From NCBI GenBank assembly GCA_015183035.1, contig JACZZP010000001.1, positions 248,001 through 312,000 of the forward strand: a DNA stretch of 64,000 nucleotides. Direction: 5' to 3'. The notes beneath the pieces were generated by a model. That model did no database searches. It saw nothing but the letters and a program-made list of their open reading frames with translations, and was not told where the DNA came from. The position numbers were made by a program, and so were the translations under genes. Below, piece after piece: positions 12,449 to 24,539 of this stretch; the first letter of the stretch is position 1; every line of letters starts with the position of its first letter. The DNA comes from Meloidogyne chitwoodi. Lineage: Eukaryota > Nematoda > Chromadorea > Rhabditida > Meloidogynidae.

Positions 12449-13722
12449 TTAATCTGTATGTCCAACAAATATTCTTTTATATAATTGGCACTGACAGGTT
12501 ATCGGTACACGAACCATTCCATCAACAAAGTCCCCAATATCACCCTCTAATCGGATGCCAGCCGGTCGAAGTTCATAAACTGTTACGCACTTTGAAGAGT
12601 AACTATAGAGAAAAGTGGTAATTACAATTTGTTTTTAAATAAACTTGGAATTGTAATTAATTACAAACTTGTTTTTAAATAAACTTGGAATTGTAATTAA
12701 TTACAAACTTGTTTTTAAATAAACTTGGAATTGTAATTAATTACAAACTTGTTTTTAAATAAATTTGGAATTGAAAACAAGTTGTATTTTTAAAATTTCC
12801 GGTTTTTATTTTACTATTTTTTCTTGTTCTTTTTTGTTAATCCCTAAATATAGAAATTTATAAAATGCTTAATAAAGAATATGATGCTAAGATTGTAAGC
12901 CGCGCAATTCTTTTTTTAATATATTTTTTTTCAATTACTATTAATTCCCTAAGGGGACCAAAGCACTCTACACCAGAGAATATTATATGACAATTGCAAT
13001 TTTCTATAAAAAATGTAAAAAGTAACTTACATTATATCATCGATCCCATGGCACTGATCTCCTTTTGAATTAGCGCATTCAATAAATGTAGCAACAAATT
13101 GACGCCTTTCATCTTGTTGGATTTCTACTGGATCATTATTTTTATCTGAAGATAAAAAAATAATATTTGCATTTTCGGAAAAAATAAAAACAAACCATGC
13201 CCATATTTAGGTGCATAATCTCTTCTAATAATAGTTGTACAAACATGTTCGTGTTCCGTTAAATGTTCAGAAATAATAGAAGTCCGTTTTCTATCTTCCT
13301 TTTTGTAAGGAAAATTTAGTGAAGAAAAAACTTGTTGTTGATTATTCCAAAGTTGTTTTTGGGGATATTTTTGTAATATTTGGTCAAAATAATTTGTATT
13401 ATAATTTAAATTTTGTCGTACGGGTAAAGTGGAGTACCTGGCGAGAACTAAAAAAGAAAAAATAATTTAAATAAATTAAAAAAATGAAAAAACCAAAATA
13501 AGAAGAAACTTCTGCTGGCAACAAACATCCACAAAATAATATTAATTGTAATAAAATAAAAATGTAGGAGAAAGATGAAAATAATGAAAACAAAATTGTT
13601 AAACGAGGAAAATATGATGGTAAAGATTGTTTTTGTTTTCTCGATCGAAGCATCTCTCTTTTAGATGTTTCGGAATTTCGAGGAAAACGAAAGAAACTTG
13701 GAGAAAAAGTTGTGATCTCCAT
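12449..13722 (-). CDS. Spaetzle/Trunk-like cystine-knot ligand
   Basis: Four exons on the minus strand: 13722-13494, 13447-13196, 13145-13031, 12602-12449; 750 nt, 249 residues, all GT-AG. Residues 1-43 are basic (MEITTFSPSFFRFPRNSETS...), followed by a hydrophobic stretch (about residues 43-67) that could be a signal anchor or an internal signal peptide. The C-terminal third has six cysteines spaced as in the Spaetzle/Trunk/neurotrophin-like cystine knot: EHVC, FIECANSKGDQC, SKCVTVYEL and a final ITCQC. The IEC...C...C..VYEL...P.TCxC order is the main evidence. Known members are secreted dimeric ligands cleaved from a prodomain; that role here is inferred. A TTTTTCAG acceptor 29 nt upstream of the ATG suggests spliced-leader trans-splicing. 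A shorter start at the internal Met24 (EMLRSRK) is possible. Confidence 0.6.
12620..12780. repeat. 40-bp tandem repeat, 4 copies
   Basis: The unit begins TTACAAACTTGTTTTTAAAT and continues AAACTTGGAATTGTAATTAA, with almost no divergence between copies. Each unit has internal complementarity (TTGTAATTAATTACAA across the junction is a perfect palindrome). It lies in the third intron of the cystine-knot gene. Confidence 0.85.
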
Positions 13723-13750
13723 AGGTTTTCTTAAGAAAATAAATTAAATT

Positions 13751-13752
13751 CT
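13751..13752 (-). promoter_or_regulatory. Likely trans-splice acceptor
   Basis: On the minus strand TTTTATTTTTCAG ends here, 28 nt upstream of the ATG at 13722. It matches the nematode acceptor consensus well and there is no donor from a visible upstream exon. Confidence 0.45.
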
Positions 13753-13774
13753 GAAAAATAAAACTTTAAGTAAA

Positions 13775-14790
13775 ATTAACAAACATTCCGAAAAGTATAA
13801 AATATTTCCGGAAAATAAATATGAAACATAAATAAGCTTTAAAAAATCAAATAAACATCAAATAAATATCCGAAAAACATAAACATAATAAACTTTCCGG
13901 AAATTTAAATAAAACATAAAAACATTAACTAAACCTTTCCGAAAAGAAAGAGAATAACTTCCGGAAAACAAATAAAACATTAATTCTTTCCGGAAAACAA
14001 AATAATAAACATTAATGAATATTAAAACATTTTATTTTTCCGGAAAACAGTTTAAAAAATAATTAACAGTTAGAAATTAGTAGAAAAATATTTTTGTAAA
14101 ATTATAAGCAAATTTCATAGATTATAGTATGTAAATTGTTGACGTACAACAAATGAAATTTCTTTTTTAATAACCTTCGACCACAATAAACATTTAAAAT
14201 GTAGCCACGCCCACATTTATGGCTTTGCTCCAAGTCTTCCTTCACTAAACACAATAATGAGAGCTTTTTTTAACTATTAGAGTCTGGCATAATTATTTTT
14301 TCATAATAAAAATAATTTTCACCACCTGTCAAAGATTTATTATCAAAATTAATAATTTATTTTACCAAATAATAAAAGTAATGCGTACTTTTTACTAAAT
14401 TTTACTGCTCAAGCACACGCGCGCGAAATGGCTTAGGCAAAAATATCTTTAGACAGTTTTTTAAAGATATTTGAAAAAATTTAAATTGATTAACATAAAA
14501 AAATAGAAAATAAGTTTTGTAAGATTAGTTATATTTATCTAAAAATAGTGATATAAAAATGTATAATTTTAAATTCAATATTAAATAAATGCAATCGAAA
14601 TATATCAAAACTTGAAATAATAAAATAATTTATTAACAAAATTAAACTTTTCGGAAAACATTAAAACATCAACCAATTTTAAACATTCCGGAAAAACATT
14701 AAAACAAACATCAAACAATTTTAAATATTCCGGAAAACATTAAAACAAACATCAAACAATTTAATTAAACATTCCGGAAAATTAAACATT
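13775..14790. repeat. TTCCGGAA-box clusters
   Basis: Two groups of boxes (13775-14045 and 14650-14790) have the form AACWTTCCGGAAAACATWAA, in A-rich DNA with CATTAAAACA-type spacers. The unit is the same as the tandem array at 17815-18045 inside the debranching-enzyme gene, in the same orientation. Confidence 0.7.
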
Positions 14791-15865
14791 CCTCTTTGTA
14801 TTCTAATTTTGCATATTTAAAATAAACAAAAATATTATTCAAAAAAATTAAAACACCTGTTTCTTACACCCTCATTTTACAATGTTTTTTATAAAAATAA
14901 ATAAGGTTAAATATTTAAAATATTCTGATGAATATAAATATAATATTTCTCCAAGTTTATTTTAAATTTTGTAAAAATAAAAAATAATGTTTTTAAATGA
15001 GGTATTATTTATTTTATTTATTTTTAAGAGTGCACAGGTGAAAAAATGTTTTTTTATTATTAAATATTTTTATTAATAAATTTAATACGTACAAAACAAA
15101 TTTAACCTTAAAAATTATGTAAAAAATGGGACTTTGAACTGAATTTGTACTTTTAAAAAATATTTTTATTTTTTTAAATTTTGTAATTAAAGATACATTT
15201 TAATTTATTTAAAAAAATAATTTAAAAATTAAAAAAATAAAATTAATTTAATTTCTAATTTTATTAATTAATAAAAAATATTTTTAGACAATTTATTAAG
15301 TTTAAATAAATTATTTTTAATTTTATCTTTTTCCGTTTTTAATTACCTAATTTACATAATTAAATAATAAATTAAATTTTTTATATTTATAAGCACATCA
15401 TTTTCTTCCCTTAAAAAACTCCCAAGGGTTTGGTAAAACAAAAAAAGTAAAAATAAATACGTGTATTTTTTTTAAATAATTTATGAGTCAAAAATGGGTG
15501 CGAATACGTTAATTATACTTTTTTTTATGTTTTTTTAGTAAATTGAATAATTAAATTTAAAAATAATATAATTAAATATAATTTACATAATAGTGTTAAA
15601 AAATATTAAAAAAAGAAAAAAATATGGTAGAACTAGAAGAAAAGGAAGAATTATCGGTAGAGATCAGATCAGGAAATGTATATATTTTTAAAAATTAATA
15701 ACTTGATGTTAAATAAAGATATAAAATTGATTTATTTATTAAAAAATAGAGGAGAGTCTGGGCTACAAAATAGTATAAATTTAAATTTTTATATTAATTT
15801 ATAAAAAAGTTATAAATTTTTAAAGAGCGTTGGGTCGTCGATTATAACAAAATGCGCACACTCAA

Positions 15866-16500
15866 ACTTTAAATTGGCACTTTTGGCCCTTCAAAAATGA
15901 ATTTTGGCCTAAAATTTTTTAAAAATTTTTTTTATAATGTTCCAAATAATTGTCCACATCTTTAAAAAAAAAATTAGAAAAATTGATCTGGTTTGAAACG
16001 TTTTATGAATTTTTTAAAATTAAATAGTGCCAAAATTTAAATTGGCACTTTTGGCCCTTCAAAAATGAATTTTGGCCTAAAATTTTTTAAAAATTTTTTT
16101 TATAATGTTCCAAATAATTGTCCACATCTTTTAAAAAAAAAATTAGAAAAATTGATCTGGTTTGAAACGTTTTATGAATTTTTAAAGATTAAATAGTGCC
16201 AAAATTTAAATTGGCACTTTTGGCCCTTCAAAAATGAATTTTGGCCTAAAATTTTTTAAAAATTTTTTTTATAATGTTCCAAATAATTGTCCACATCTTT
16301 TAAAAAAAAAATTAGAAAAATTGATCTGGTTTGAAACGTTTTATGAATTTTTAAAGATTAAATAGTGCCAAAATTTAAATTGGCACTTTTGGCCCTTCAA
16401 AAATGAATTTTGGCCTAAAATTTTTTAAAAATTTTTTTTATAATGTTCCAAATAATTGTCCACATCTTTTAAAAAAAAATTAGAAAAATTGATCTGGTTT
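15866..16500. repeat. 169-bp satellite, about 3.8 copies
   Basis: The anchor GGCACTTTTGGCCC occurs at 15876, 16044, 16213 and 16382, giving a period of 168-169 bp. Copies are nearly identical. The unit carries an imperfect inverted pair around TTTAAATTGGCAC / GTGCCAAAATTTAAA at the unit junction, and TTTTGGCCTAAAATTTTTTA. The last copy breaks down after about 16500. There is no coding frame. Confidence 0.9.
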
Positions 16501-16953
16501 GGAAGGATTTATGAATTTTTTGCTTATACTCAATGCTTCTGAATATCATGGTGTGAAAGGAACATATTTATAGATGTAAAGGAACAATGATATCACCCAA
16601 AACTTTAAAAATCAAAAACTCTAATCTGCCTCATATAATATCGTTTGAATATATTAATTAACTGTCATGTAAATTATTTATTCCATTAAAAATTAACAAA
16701 ATAACAACTAATTTTTATTTATTAAAAAAAAAATTATATGACACAAGAGAAAAAATTTTTGAGCTAAATATAAATGTATTAATATTACAATAATTATTTT
16801 ATCTTATTTTTAAGGAAGATATCTATATTAAAAAATAAATAAATTAAAAAAAACACAAATTTAGGTAAATTAAAAATATTTAAAATTAACAATTTTGCCG
16901 GTATAAATCAGAGAGAAAGTGTTATCTTAAATTTAAAAAATATTCAAATTTAA

Positions 16954-19900
16954 TTAATTGTTAATTTTTTCAATTTCTTCTTGACATTTTTTCAAAGTTT
17001 CAATCAAATCTAAAGCATAACCAACAGACCAGGCCTGTGCAGGGCATGAATCTTCACATTTATCTCCCTTAGCATTAGTTAATTCTGGCAAAGATGCCCA
17101 TTCTCCATTTTTTAACAAATTTTCATAACGAAATAATTTAACCATTACTTCATTTATTGTTAATTTAAATTCATTTTTTTGACCATTTTTGTAAAGTATA
17201 GTAGCTATTTTTAATTTAGCGCTTAAATAGGCACAGGCAATCCAAAGCCATTCCTTTAAAAAAATTAAAAAAAAAATTTTTTTTTTTATTTTTAAAAAAT
17301 TTCAAACCGGTCCTTGATGATAATTCCACCCTTTTGCAGTTATTTTATTAGTTCCATCATCAGAATTATTATAATATCCATTATATGCCCAATCTTGAGG
17401 GTCTAATGTACAAATACCCAATGGTGCATTTAATGCTAAAACATTCTCAGCAATTTTTAAAGAATTCCAAGCAAGTTTTGGATCAATTAAATCGGGGGAC
17501 TAAATTATAAAAAAATTATAAAAAATAAAAAAAATTAATTCCTCACAATATCTAGCGCAACACAAAAATTAGGTCTTAATTGATAATCAGTATAAACAAG
17601 AGAACTTCCAATAGAATCTTTTATAATTCCTTTCCGGTTAACATATTCATCTTTACATGTTTCAGGAATATAAAATAACTCAGAAAATGATTTTTTAATT
17701 TTTAAAGCCCATTCAGAAAATGAAATTGAAGTTCCAAGAGAAACTGAAAAAATATAATAATAAATAAACATTCCGGAAAACATTACAATTTTAATTAGAA
17801 ATTCTGGAAAACATCAAACAATTTTAATTAAAACATTCCGGAAAACATTACAATTTTAATTAAAACATTCCGGAAAACATTACAATTTTAATTAAAACAT
17901 TCCGGAAAACATTACAATTTTAATTAAAACATTCCGGAAAACATTACAATTTTAATTAAAACATTCCGGAAAACATTACAATTTTAATTAAACATTCCGG
18001 AAAACATTACAATTTTAATTAAAACATTCCGGAAAACATTAAACAATTAAATTAAACAAAATTTAACATTAAAAAACTTTCCGGAAAACACAATATTAAA
18101 TAAAACTTAAAAAAAACATAATAATAATAATAAAAAATTCCGGAAAACACAATTTTAAATAAATAAAACTTTAAAGAAAAACCTTGTTATTTACTAACCA
18201 TTTTTTAATTCAGCATACGGAAAAACACCTTCTTTAAAATATTTATCAAAGTTTTTAGCTACACAAAATGCTAATCCTTGCAATTCAACAGCTGCCCCAT
18301 CACCTTTAAAAAAAAAATTTTTATTTTTTTTAATTTATTTAAAAAATTAAATATAATTATTTTATTTATTACGTGGAGTAGCAGGTTCTCCTTTATTCCC
18401 AGCTTTAAAAGAACTTCCCATTTTATCCATCCAAGTACCACAATTCCAACGATTTCCCCCGTAAATTAGACCAGTTTTAGGGCAAATAAATGCATTAACA
18501 TTAAAACCTTTAAATTAAAAATTAAATATAAATTAAATTTAAAATTAAAAAACCTTCATCTTTCATATGTTCATCAATTTGTATTCCTGCATTTCGTTCA
18601 CGAAATTTAATTCCTTCAAAATGACGACAAAGTGCTTCATAAATTGTGCAATGCAAAGGTTCAGTCTTTTTAAAAAAATTATTATTATTTAAAAAATTAA
18701 AAAAACTTTAAAATTGTCTTCTCCTGTTGAATCATCTGTTGGATATAAACGCAAAACTGAATCATTTAAAATTTTAATTCCATCAGGAACCTAAAAAAAT
18801 TAAATAAAAAATTAGGAATAATAATAATAAATTTGCGGACGACCCATTTAATTGCAGAGGAAAATTTTTTTTTAATATTATTAAATCCGCAAAAATATCA
18901 CTTTCAATTTTTTTTTATAAATTATCCCAAAATAATTTAAATTAAAAATTAAAAAAAAATATTTATGGACGACCCATTTAGTCGCAGAGAAATATATTTT
19001 TAAATAAATTACCCTCAAATAAAATATTTTTTTTTTTTAATAAAATTACCCCAAAATAATTAAATAAAATAAAACCTCTACTTACAATTTTAATATATTT
19101 AATAATTGCAACAATCCAAAACCAAATAGCATCACGACAATTAAATCTTGCCAATTTACTTCCCTCAGCTAACAAATTAGGAATTAATCCATGCCTTAAA
19201 GTACCAGCATAAACCAAAATTAAATTTTTAGCTTCTTCAAAACGTCCAGTTTTTAATAAAATTCCCGAAAGTGAAATGAAGGTATCACGTCCCCAATTAC
19301 GCCAAATTCCTTGAGAAAAGTGTGGAAGACCTGCAGAAAGTGAAGCAATTTTTTGATTTTTTTCTTTTGTTGCTGCTAATTGTGGAAGTAATGAATTTGG
19401 AATAAATGCAATAAATGCATTTGAAGCAATTAATAAAAGTTGAACTATACGAATATTTGGAAGAGTTGATGATTGTGAACTTTTAAAAAATTTAAAAAAA
19501 AATTAAATTTTAAAAAAAATATTAAAAAAAAAGTCCGCAATTTCTGTCCGCAAAAATAAATTCTTTCCCAAAAAATAATATTAAATTAAAATAAATTAAT
19601 TAAAATTAAAAAAACTTACAAAAATTTATTTAAAAGTACAAATTCAATATTTAAATAAAAATAATTAAAAATCATTTCAAAATAACAAGGCCTCAAGTGA
19701 TGAGATAAATATTTAAAAGGGTCAAATGCACGTTCCAAAAGTTGAGAAAATTTGTCAAGAGCAGGGGAAAAACGTTTTAAACGAGAAATTGAATAATCTA
19801 AAATTAAATTTAATTTAAAAATATAAGAAAATTTCAAAAAAAATAAATTAAATTTAAACAAACCAATTAACCAATTTCCATTTCTCAAATTTTCACAAAA

Positions 19901-22900
19901 AGGGTGTCCAAGATCATTATTTTGTTTAATAATTGTCAATAATTGTCGAATACCCAAAAAACCACAAAAAGGTAATTTTCCAAAATTTTCAATTTCATAG
20001 GCTCCACTGGAAAAAGTTGCAAATTCTTCAGATTCACATCGAAAAAGGAGATAATTAAAATCGTACAAAGTCAAAGAATTAAGTAAATTGATTAATTCTA
20101 TTAAAAATAATTAAAATTAATTAAATTTAAAAAAAAAACCTTCCCCAAAAGTATTATTTTTAATTATATTTTTAATTAATAAGCATGCATTTTTAGTTGT
20201 TTCTGTTGGGTTAATTCTGTTAAAATATTAATAAATTAATTTATTTTTTTTAAATAAATTTTTCCAAGCGGAAAAATTTATTTTAAATAAAAATTCAAAA
20301 GGTTCAGAAAAAAAAAATTCAAAAATTTTAAAGAAATTTCAACAATTAATTTCACCAAAATAATTAACAAAAAAAATTGAAAAAATTAAAAATAAAACAA
20401 ACTTTAATGCAATAACAGAGCCTGATGTAAACAATTTAAAATTAATTAATTGTCTTCCATTAATATTTATTAAATCAATTGCACAGGAATTTTCAATTTT
20501 TAAATTTTGATAACATTCAACAGTAAAATTGATTAATCCAATTAAATTATTATTATTTTCATTATTATTAGTGCACAAAATGTTCTAAAATATTTTTTTA
20601 AAAATTTAAAAAAATAATTAAAAAATAATTAAAATCTCCCCCCGCTCCCCCGTCGACGACTTTTTTACTCAAAAATTAAAAAAGGGCCCTCCGAACATTT
20701 TTTCTTTAAAAATATAAGTTGTCCCCCGCCAATTGAAAATCACCAAAATATATTTAGTCCCCGTTCCCCGTTAAAGCCTTTCCCGCCCCAATAAAAAATT
20801 AAAAAAAAAACCTTGTCTTCCTTCGCTTTTTCAACCGTTTTTAATTCAAATAAAATTTTATCAACATTTCCATCAATAAATATTTGTTTATTAACTTCTT
20901 TAGGAGTCCATTTAAACGTCGAAAAACAAGTATTTGCAATTAAAAGAACAGATTCATTATTTTTAGGATTATGGCGAGTTATAGCTGTTATGTCTTCACT
21001 AATTTGGTCAACAAATGTCTTCAAAATAAATAAAAATATTTTTATTAATATTTTTAAAATTTATTTAGATACCCACCCCATTTATTCGCAAGAAAAAAAT
21101 TTTATAAAAATTAACAAGGACAAAATATTTTCTTGCGAATAAATGGGGTGGGTACCTAAATAAATTTTAAAATAAAAATTAAATTAATAAACCTGAGTGT
21201 ATCCATCATGCAAAAGTTTATAATGAAAATCTTTAAAATAAATTTAAATAAAAAATAAAAAATTTAAAAATAAACCATTGAGTATTTTTCTTGCCCTAAA
21301 CATTCCTTCTTCCATTAAATTATTTTTATTTTTTATTTCTGACATTTTACGATATAACCTTCTTTCATTAACAACATCTATATATTTTGGAAAAAATTCA
21401 TCATATCCTCTAATTGTTCCAACAGCACAAAATGTTGAACAACACATTGCTGCTGTTGGAAGAAAATCATAAACTGTTCGTTTCTTTTTTTTTTAATTAT
21501 TTTAATTAATTAAATTTTAAAAAAAACCTGCAAAGGAGAAGGATTATCATGTGTTTGATCACAAAATAATGCGTGGGCAATACTCCAAGGGGCAGGTCTG
21601 ATTGATTTTGGATGGAAAGCACCTACTGGATCGCCTCCATAACGATAAACAAATCTTCCTTAAAATTAAAAATTAAATAAAATTAAAAATAATTAAAAAA
21701 AAAACCTTGTTCATTACAATTTGAAGCATTTTGGGCTTCTAAAAATTAAAAAAATAAAAATAAATTTAAAAAAAAACCTCTAATCAACGAAGTAATGCCT
21801 AAACGATTAACAAAAATATTATCCAAATGTTCATTTCCAGTAAACAATTCTGCTACAACATACAAATCTTTACGTACATTTCTTGCTACTTTTAAGAGAT
21901 GCTTTTTAATTTTTTTTTTTAAATTTAAAATAATTTAAAAAAATAAAAAACCTCAGCAACATGTATAGGTGTAGAATGACAATTATCAATACGAAGTCCA
22001 TTAAATATTTTTGCACAAATCCTAGTATAATTTTCCATATAATTCCATAAAAATGGGCAATCATCAAATTTTTCTCCATATTTTAATTTGACAGAATCTC
22101 CCCAACAAATTAATTCTCTACGTAAATAAGTTTGTGAAGGAAATTCAGCAAAATTATTTAAAGGGTTTGAACAGTCCATTACCCAACCATTAAAAGCCAT
22201 TATGTAAGGAGATGTTTTAGAGTTAAAAGCTAAAAGTTCGTCTTCTTCCCATGATTTATTAGTTGATAAATATTTTTTTGGTTGAAGAAAATAACTGAAA
22301 AATAAAAAAAATAATTTAATTAAAATAAATAATTATTAAATTAATTAAAATAAATTACGGAGTAATCAAAGGACTTTTTTCATCAACTAAACCCTTTTTA
22401 GGACCATGTGAAGCAACTCTTTCAAAAGAAACATGACCAATTATTGCATTTATAGCTGAACACAAATGTCCGTTAATTGTATTTTTTATTTGTTCATTTA
22501 AACAAATTAAATGTTCATTAAATATAGTAATACATTCTGAAAGGTCTTCTGAAGAACTGAAATAAACAAACTTGTTTTTATGATTTAATTTTTGTAAATT
22601 TCCGGAAAGTTTATAAAACAAACTTTTACGGAAGGCTTATTAATTTTTTGTTTTATTCTAATTTTTATTTTACAATTCGGAATGTTTGTTCAAAAATTCC
22701 GGAAAGCTAAATTACAATCCGGAATGTTTGTTCAAAAATTCCGGAAAGCTAAATTACAATCCGGAATGTTTGTTCAAAAATTCCGGAAAGCTAAATTACA
22801 ATCCGGAATGTTTGTTCAAAAATTCCGGAAAGCTAAATTACAATCCGGAATGTTTGTTCAAAATTCCGGAAAGCTAAATTACAATCCGGAATGTTTGTTC

Positions 22901-24397
22901 AAAAATTCCGGAAAGCTAAATTACAATCCGGAATGTTTATTTAAAAATTCCGGAAAGCTAAATTAAAATCCGGAAAATTTATTCAAAAATTCCGGAAAGC
23001 TTAATGTAGCCGTTATTTTTTCCAGAACAAATAAATATTGTTTTCCGTTAAATTTAAAAAATATTTCAGGAAAGTTTAATTAAACAACCTCTGAGTCATT
23101 GCCCATTCTATTGCAGCATCAATATTAACTGTAGATTTTAAGCGCCTATATTCTCCATCTTGTATAATTACAACATCCGATAATTTTGCATCATTTTTAT
23201 TATTTAAAATTTTATTAGTCAATTTTACATCTATAAAAATTGAAAAATATTAAATTTAATTAAAAAAACCTTCAATTTCCTTTAAAAAACAATCTAAAAC
23301 AATTTCCTTATCAATTTGAAAAAATTCTTCCAATCTCAATTTTGGAATAATTTCTTCTTTTAAAACATTATAAATAGCTGACAAGTGTTGCTCAGAATTA
23401 ATTAATGAAGGAATTCCTTTTAGTTCCCATTTTCCAAGAGAAATATCTCTACTAAATTGCTGTAATGCTCTATCCAAAATATAAGCTGGACGAAGATGTG
23501 GAGTATTAAAAATATTATAAGCACATTCTGGGTGTTTCTATTAAATTAAAAAAATTAAAAGTTAAAAAAATAAGTAAAAAAACCTCTAGCCAAGAAGCAT
23601 TTTTAGCTGCATGATTCCAAACAACATCTTGTATTGTTAATATATGCCAATCTGTTTCAAGTTTGCGTAATAGACTTTCTAATGTGTCAAAATCACTTTC
23701 AAAAAGAGAATTTAATTTGTCAAACTCTGCGATTGAATAACTGAAAATTAAAAAATATTTCTAGAATTTTAAGTAAAAAAACCTGCTATTAGAAACTCCC
23801 AATTGTTGTACAGGTGTTAAATGAATAACATTAAAATCACATTCATGAGCAACCTGTAAACGATCTTCCCAATCACGCAAAGGTCCGAGCAATTTTGTAA
23901 GAAAAGTAATTACACAAAGTCCATTTACTGAAAGCAATTTTTCTTCTTTTCCAATTCTCCATTGTGGTAAAATTGTAAAATAGCCAGAGCCAAGTGGTGG
24001 AGGAGAATTAGAAGAATTTGAAGCAAGGAAAAATTGATATCTTATTTAATTAAAAAAAATTAAATTTTTTAAATTTAAAAAAATACTTGTAAGCACCAGA
24101 AACGTTGCAATCAAATACCAAAAAATTATTATTTGAATCCAAACATTTAATTAAATCATCAGCTGAAGGAAATAATTTATCAAAATCAGCGTCTATCACA
24201 GTTAAACGTATAGCCTTTCCAACAAGTGATTCCCCAAGTTTAAAATGAATTTTCCAGCCTGGAAATTCAATTTAAAAAATATAAAAAAAAAATTTTAAAT
24301 AAAACAAACCTTTTTCAAGACGAATGACTTTTGTTTCAAGAAATTCTCCACTATTCAATTCGATAACTAGAGTTGTAGTATTCACAGAAATGTTCAT
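16954..24397 (-). CDS. agl-1: Glycogen debranching enzyme
   Basis: This is a bifunctional cytosolic enzyme that removes glycogen branch points: 4-alpha-glucanotransferase (GH13-like) then amylo-alpha-1,6-glucosidase (GH133). It is spread over roughly two dozen exons with introns mostly 40-70 nt. Start ATG 24397 ([19 protein letters not shown]); stop 16954. In order: [15 protein letters not shown] (23780-23870), [13 protein letters not shown] (23590-23640), the transferase nucleophile region [16 protein letters not shown] (21955-22005), [16 protein letters not shown] (19260-19320), [16 protein letters not shown] (about 19155-19205), [11 protein letters not shown] (about 19105-19145), [13 protein letters not shown] (18415-18460), [11 protein letters not shown] (17365-17410) and a C-terminal CPAQAWSVG (17015-17045). 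The expected full length of about 1500 residues is consistent with the span. Introns carry a 33-bp array (17815-18045), a 42-bp array (22678-22995) and a short palindrome (21053-21172). It lies 223 nt downstream of SEC22 on the same strand. Exon ends were not all resolved. Confidence 0.93.
17815..18045. repeat. Tandem TTCCGGAA array, about 33-bp unit
   Basis: Seven to eight copies of AACATTCCGGAAAACATT followed by ACAATTTTAATTAA lie in an intron of the debranching-enzyme gene. Copies are nearly identical, and more diverged boxes flank the array (17770-17820, 18080-18150). Confidence 0.9.
18830..19000. repeat. GGACGACCCATTTARTYGCAG pair in intron
   Basis: Two direct copies of a block reading GGACGACCCATTTA, then ATTGCAGAGG or GTCGCAGAGA, start at 18838 and 18965 inside one intron of the debranching-enzyme gene. 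They resemble the CCCATTTATTCGCA family at 21053, 42905 and 56263. Confidence 0.5.
21053..21172. repeat. Short palindromic element (CCCATTTATTCGC)
   Basis: A near-perfect inverted repeat of about 45 bp arms: left arm AAATTTATTTAGATACCCAC then CCCATTTATTCGCAAGAAAA; right arm TTTTCTTGCGAATAAATGGG then GTGGGTACCTAAATAAATTT. The loop is about 25 bp. It lies in an intron of the debranching-enzyme gene. A second complete copy is at 56263-56362. It could be a small MITE; no transposase is present. Confidence 0.8.
22678..22995. repeat. 42-bp tandem repeat with TTCCGGAA boxes
   Basis: About seven copies of ATGTTTGTTCAAAAATTCCG followed by GAAAGCTAAATTACAATCCG and GA. It is inside an intron of the debranching-enzyme gene. 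It produces two spurious repetitive open frames on the plus strand (22682-22966), which are not taken as genes. The last copies are diverged. Confidence 0.92.
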
Positions 24398-24537
24398 TGG
24401 CAATTTAAATTATTTAAAAAAAATAATAAAAAGAATAGTAAATAAAATAAAAATAATATTTAAAATAATATTTCAAATCGTAAAAAATCAATTTAAAAAT
24501 CAATTAAAATAATCAATTTAAAAATAAGTGAATTTAT

Positions 24538-24539
24538 AC
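24538..24539 (-). promoter_or_regulatory. Candidate trans-splice acceptor before agl-1
   Basis: The minus-strand tract TTTGTTTTTTAG ends here, about 82 nt after the SEC22 stop codon and about 140 nt before the debranching-enzyme ATG. This arrangement fits SL2-type processing of a downstream operon cistron. No Ur-element was identified. Confidence 0.35.

Larger units (their letters stand above)
13723..16953. other. Intergenic region with repeat clusters
   Basis: No gene is supported. It includes the 5' leader and promoter of the minus-strand cystine-knot gene next to 13722, TTCCGGAA clusters (about 13775-14045 and 14650-14790), a long low-complexity A/T stretch (14880-15620) and a 169-bp satellite (15866-16500). 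The last 450 bases flank the 3' end of the debranching-enzyme gene. Confidence 0.6.

Noticed and set aside
17815..18045. CRISPR-like array
   Set aside because: Regular spacing but no unique spacers; the whole unit is repeated, and this is a nematode genome.
22682..22966. Repeat protein of [14 protein letters not shown] units
   Set aside because: The frame is a by-product of the 42-bp tandem repeat in an intron of the debranching-enzyme gene and is antisense to it.
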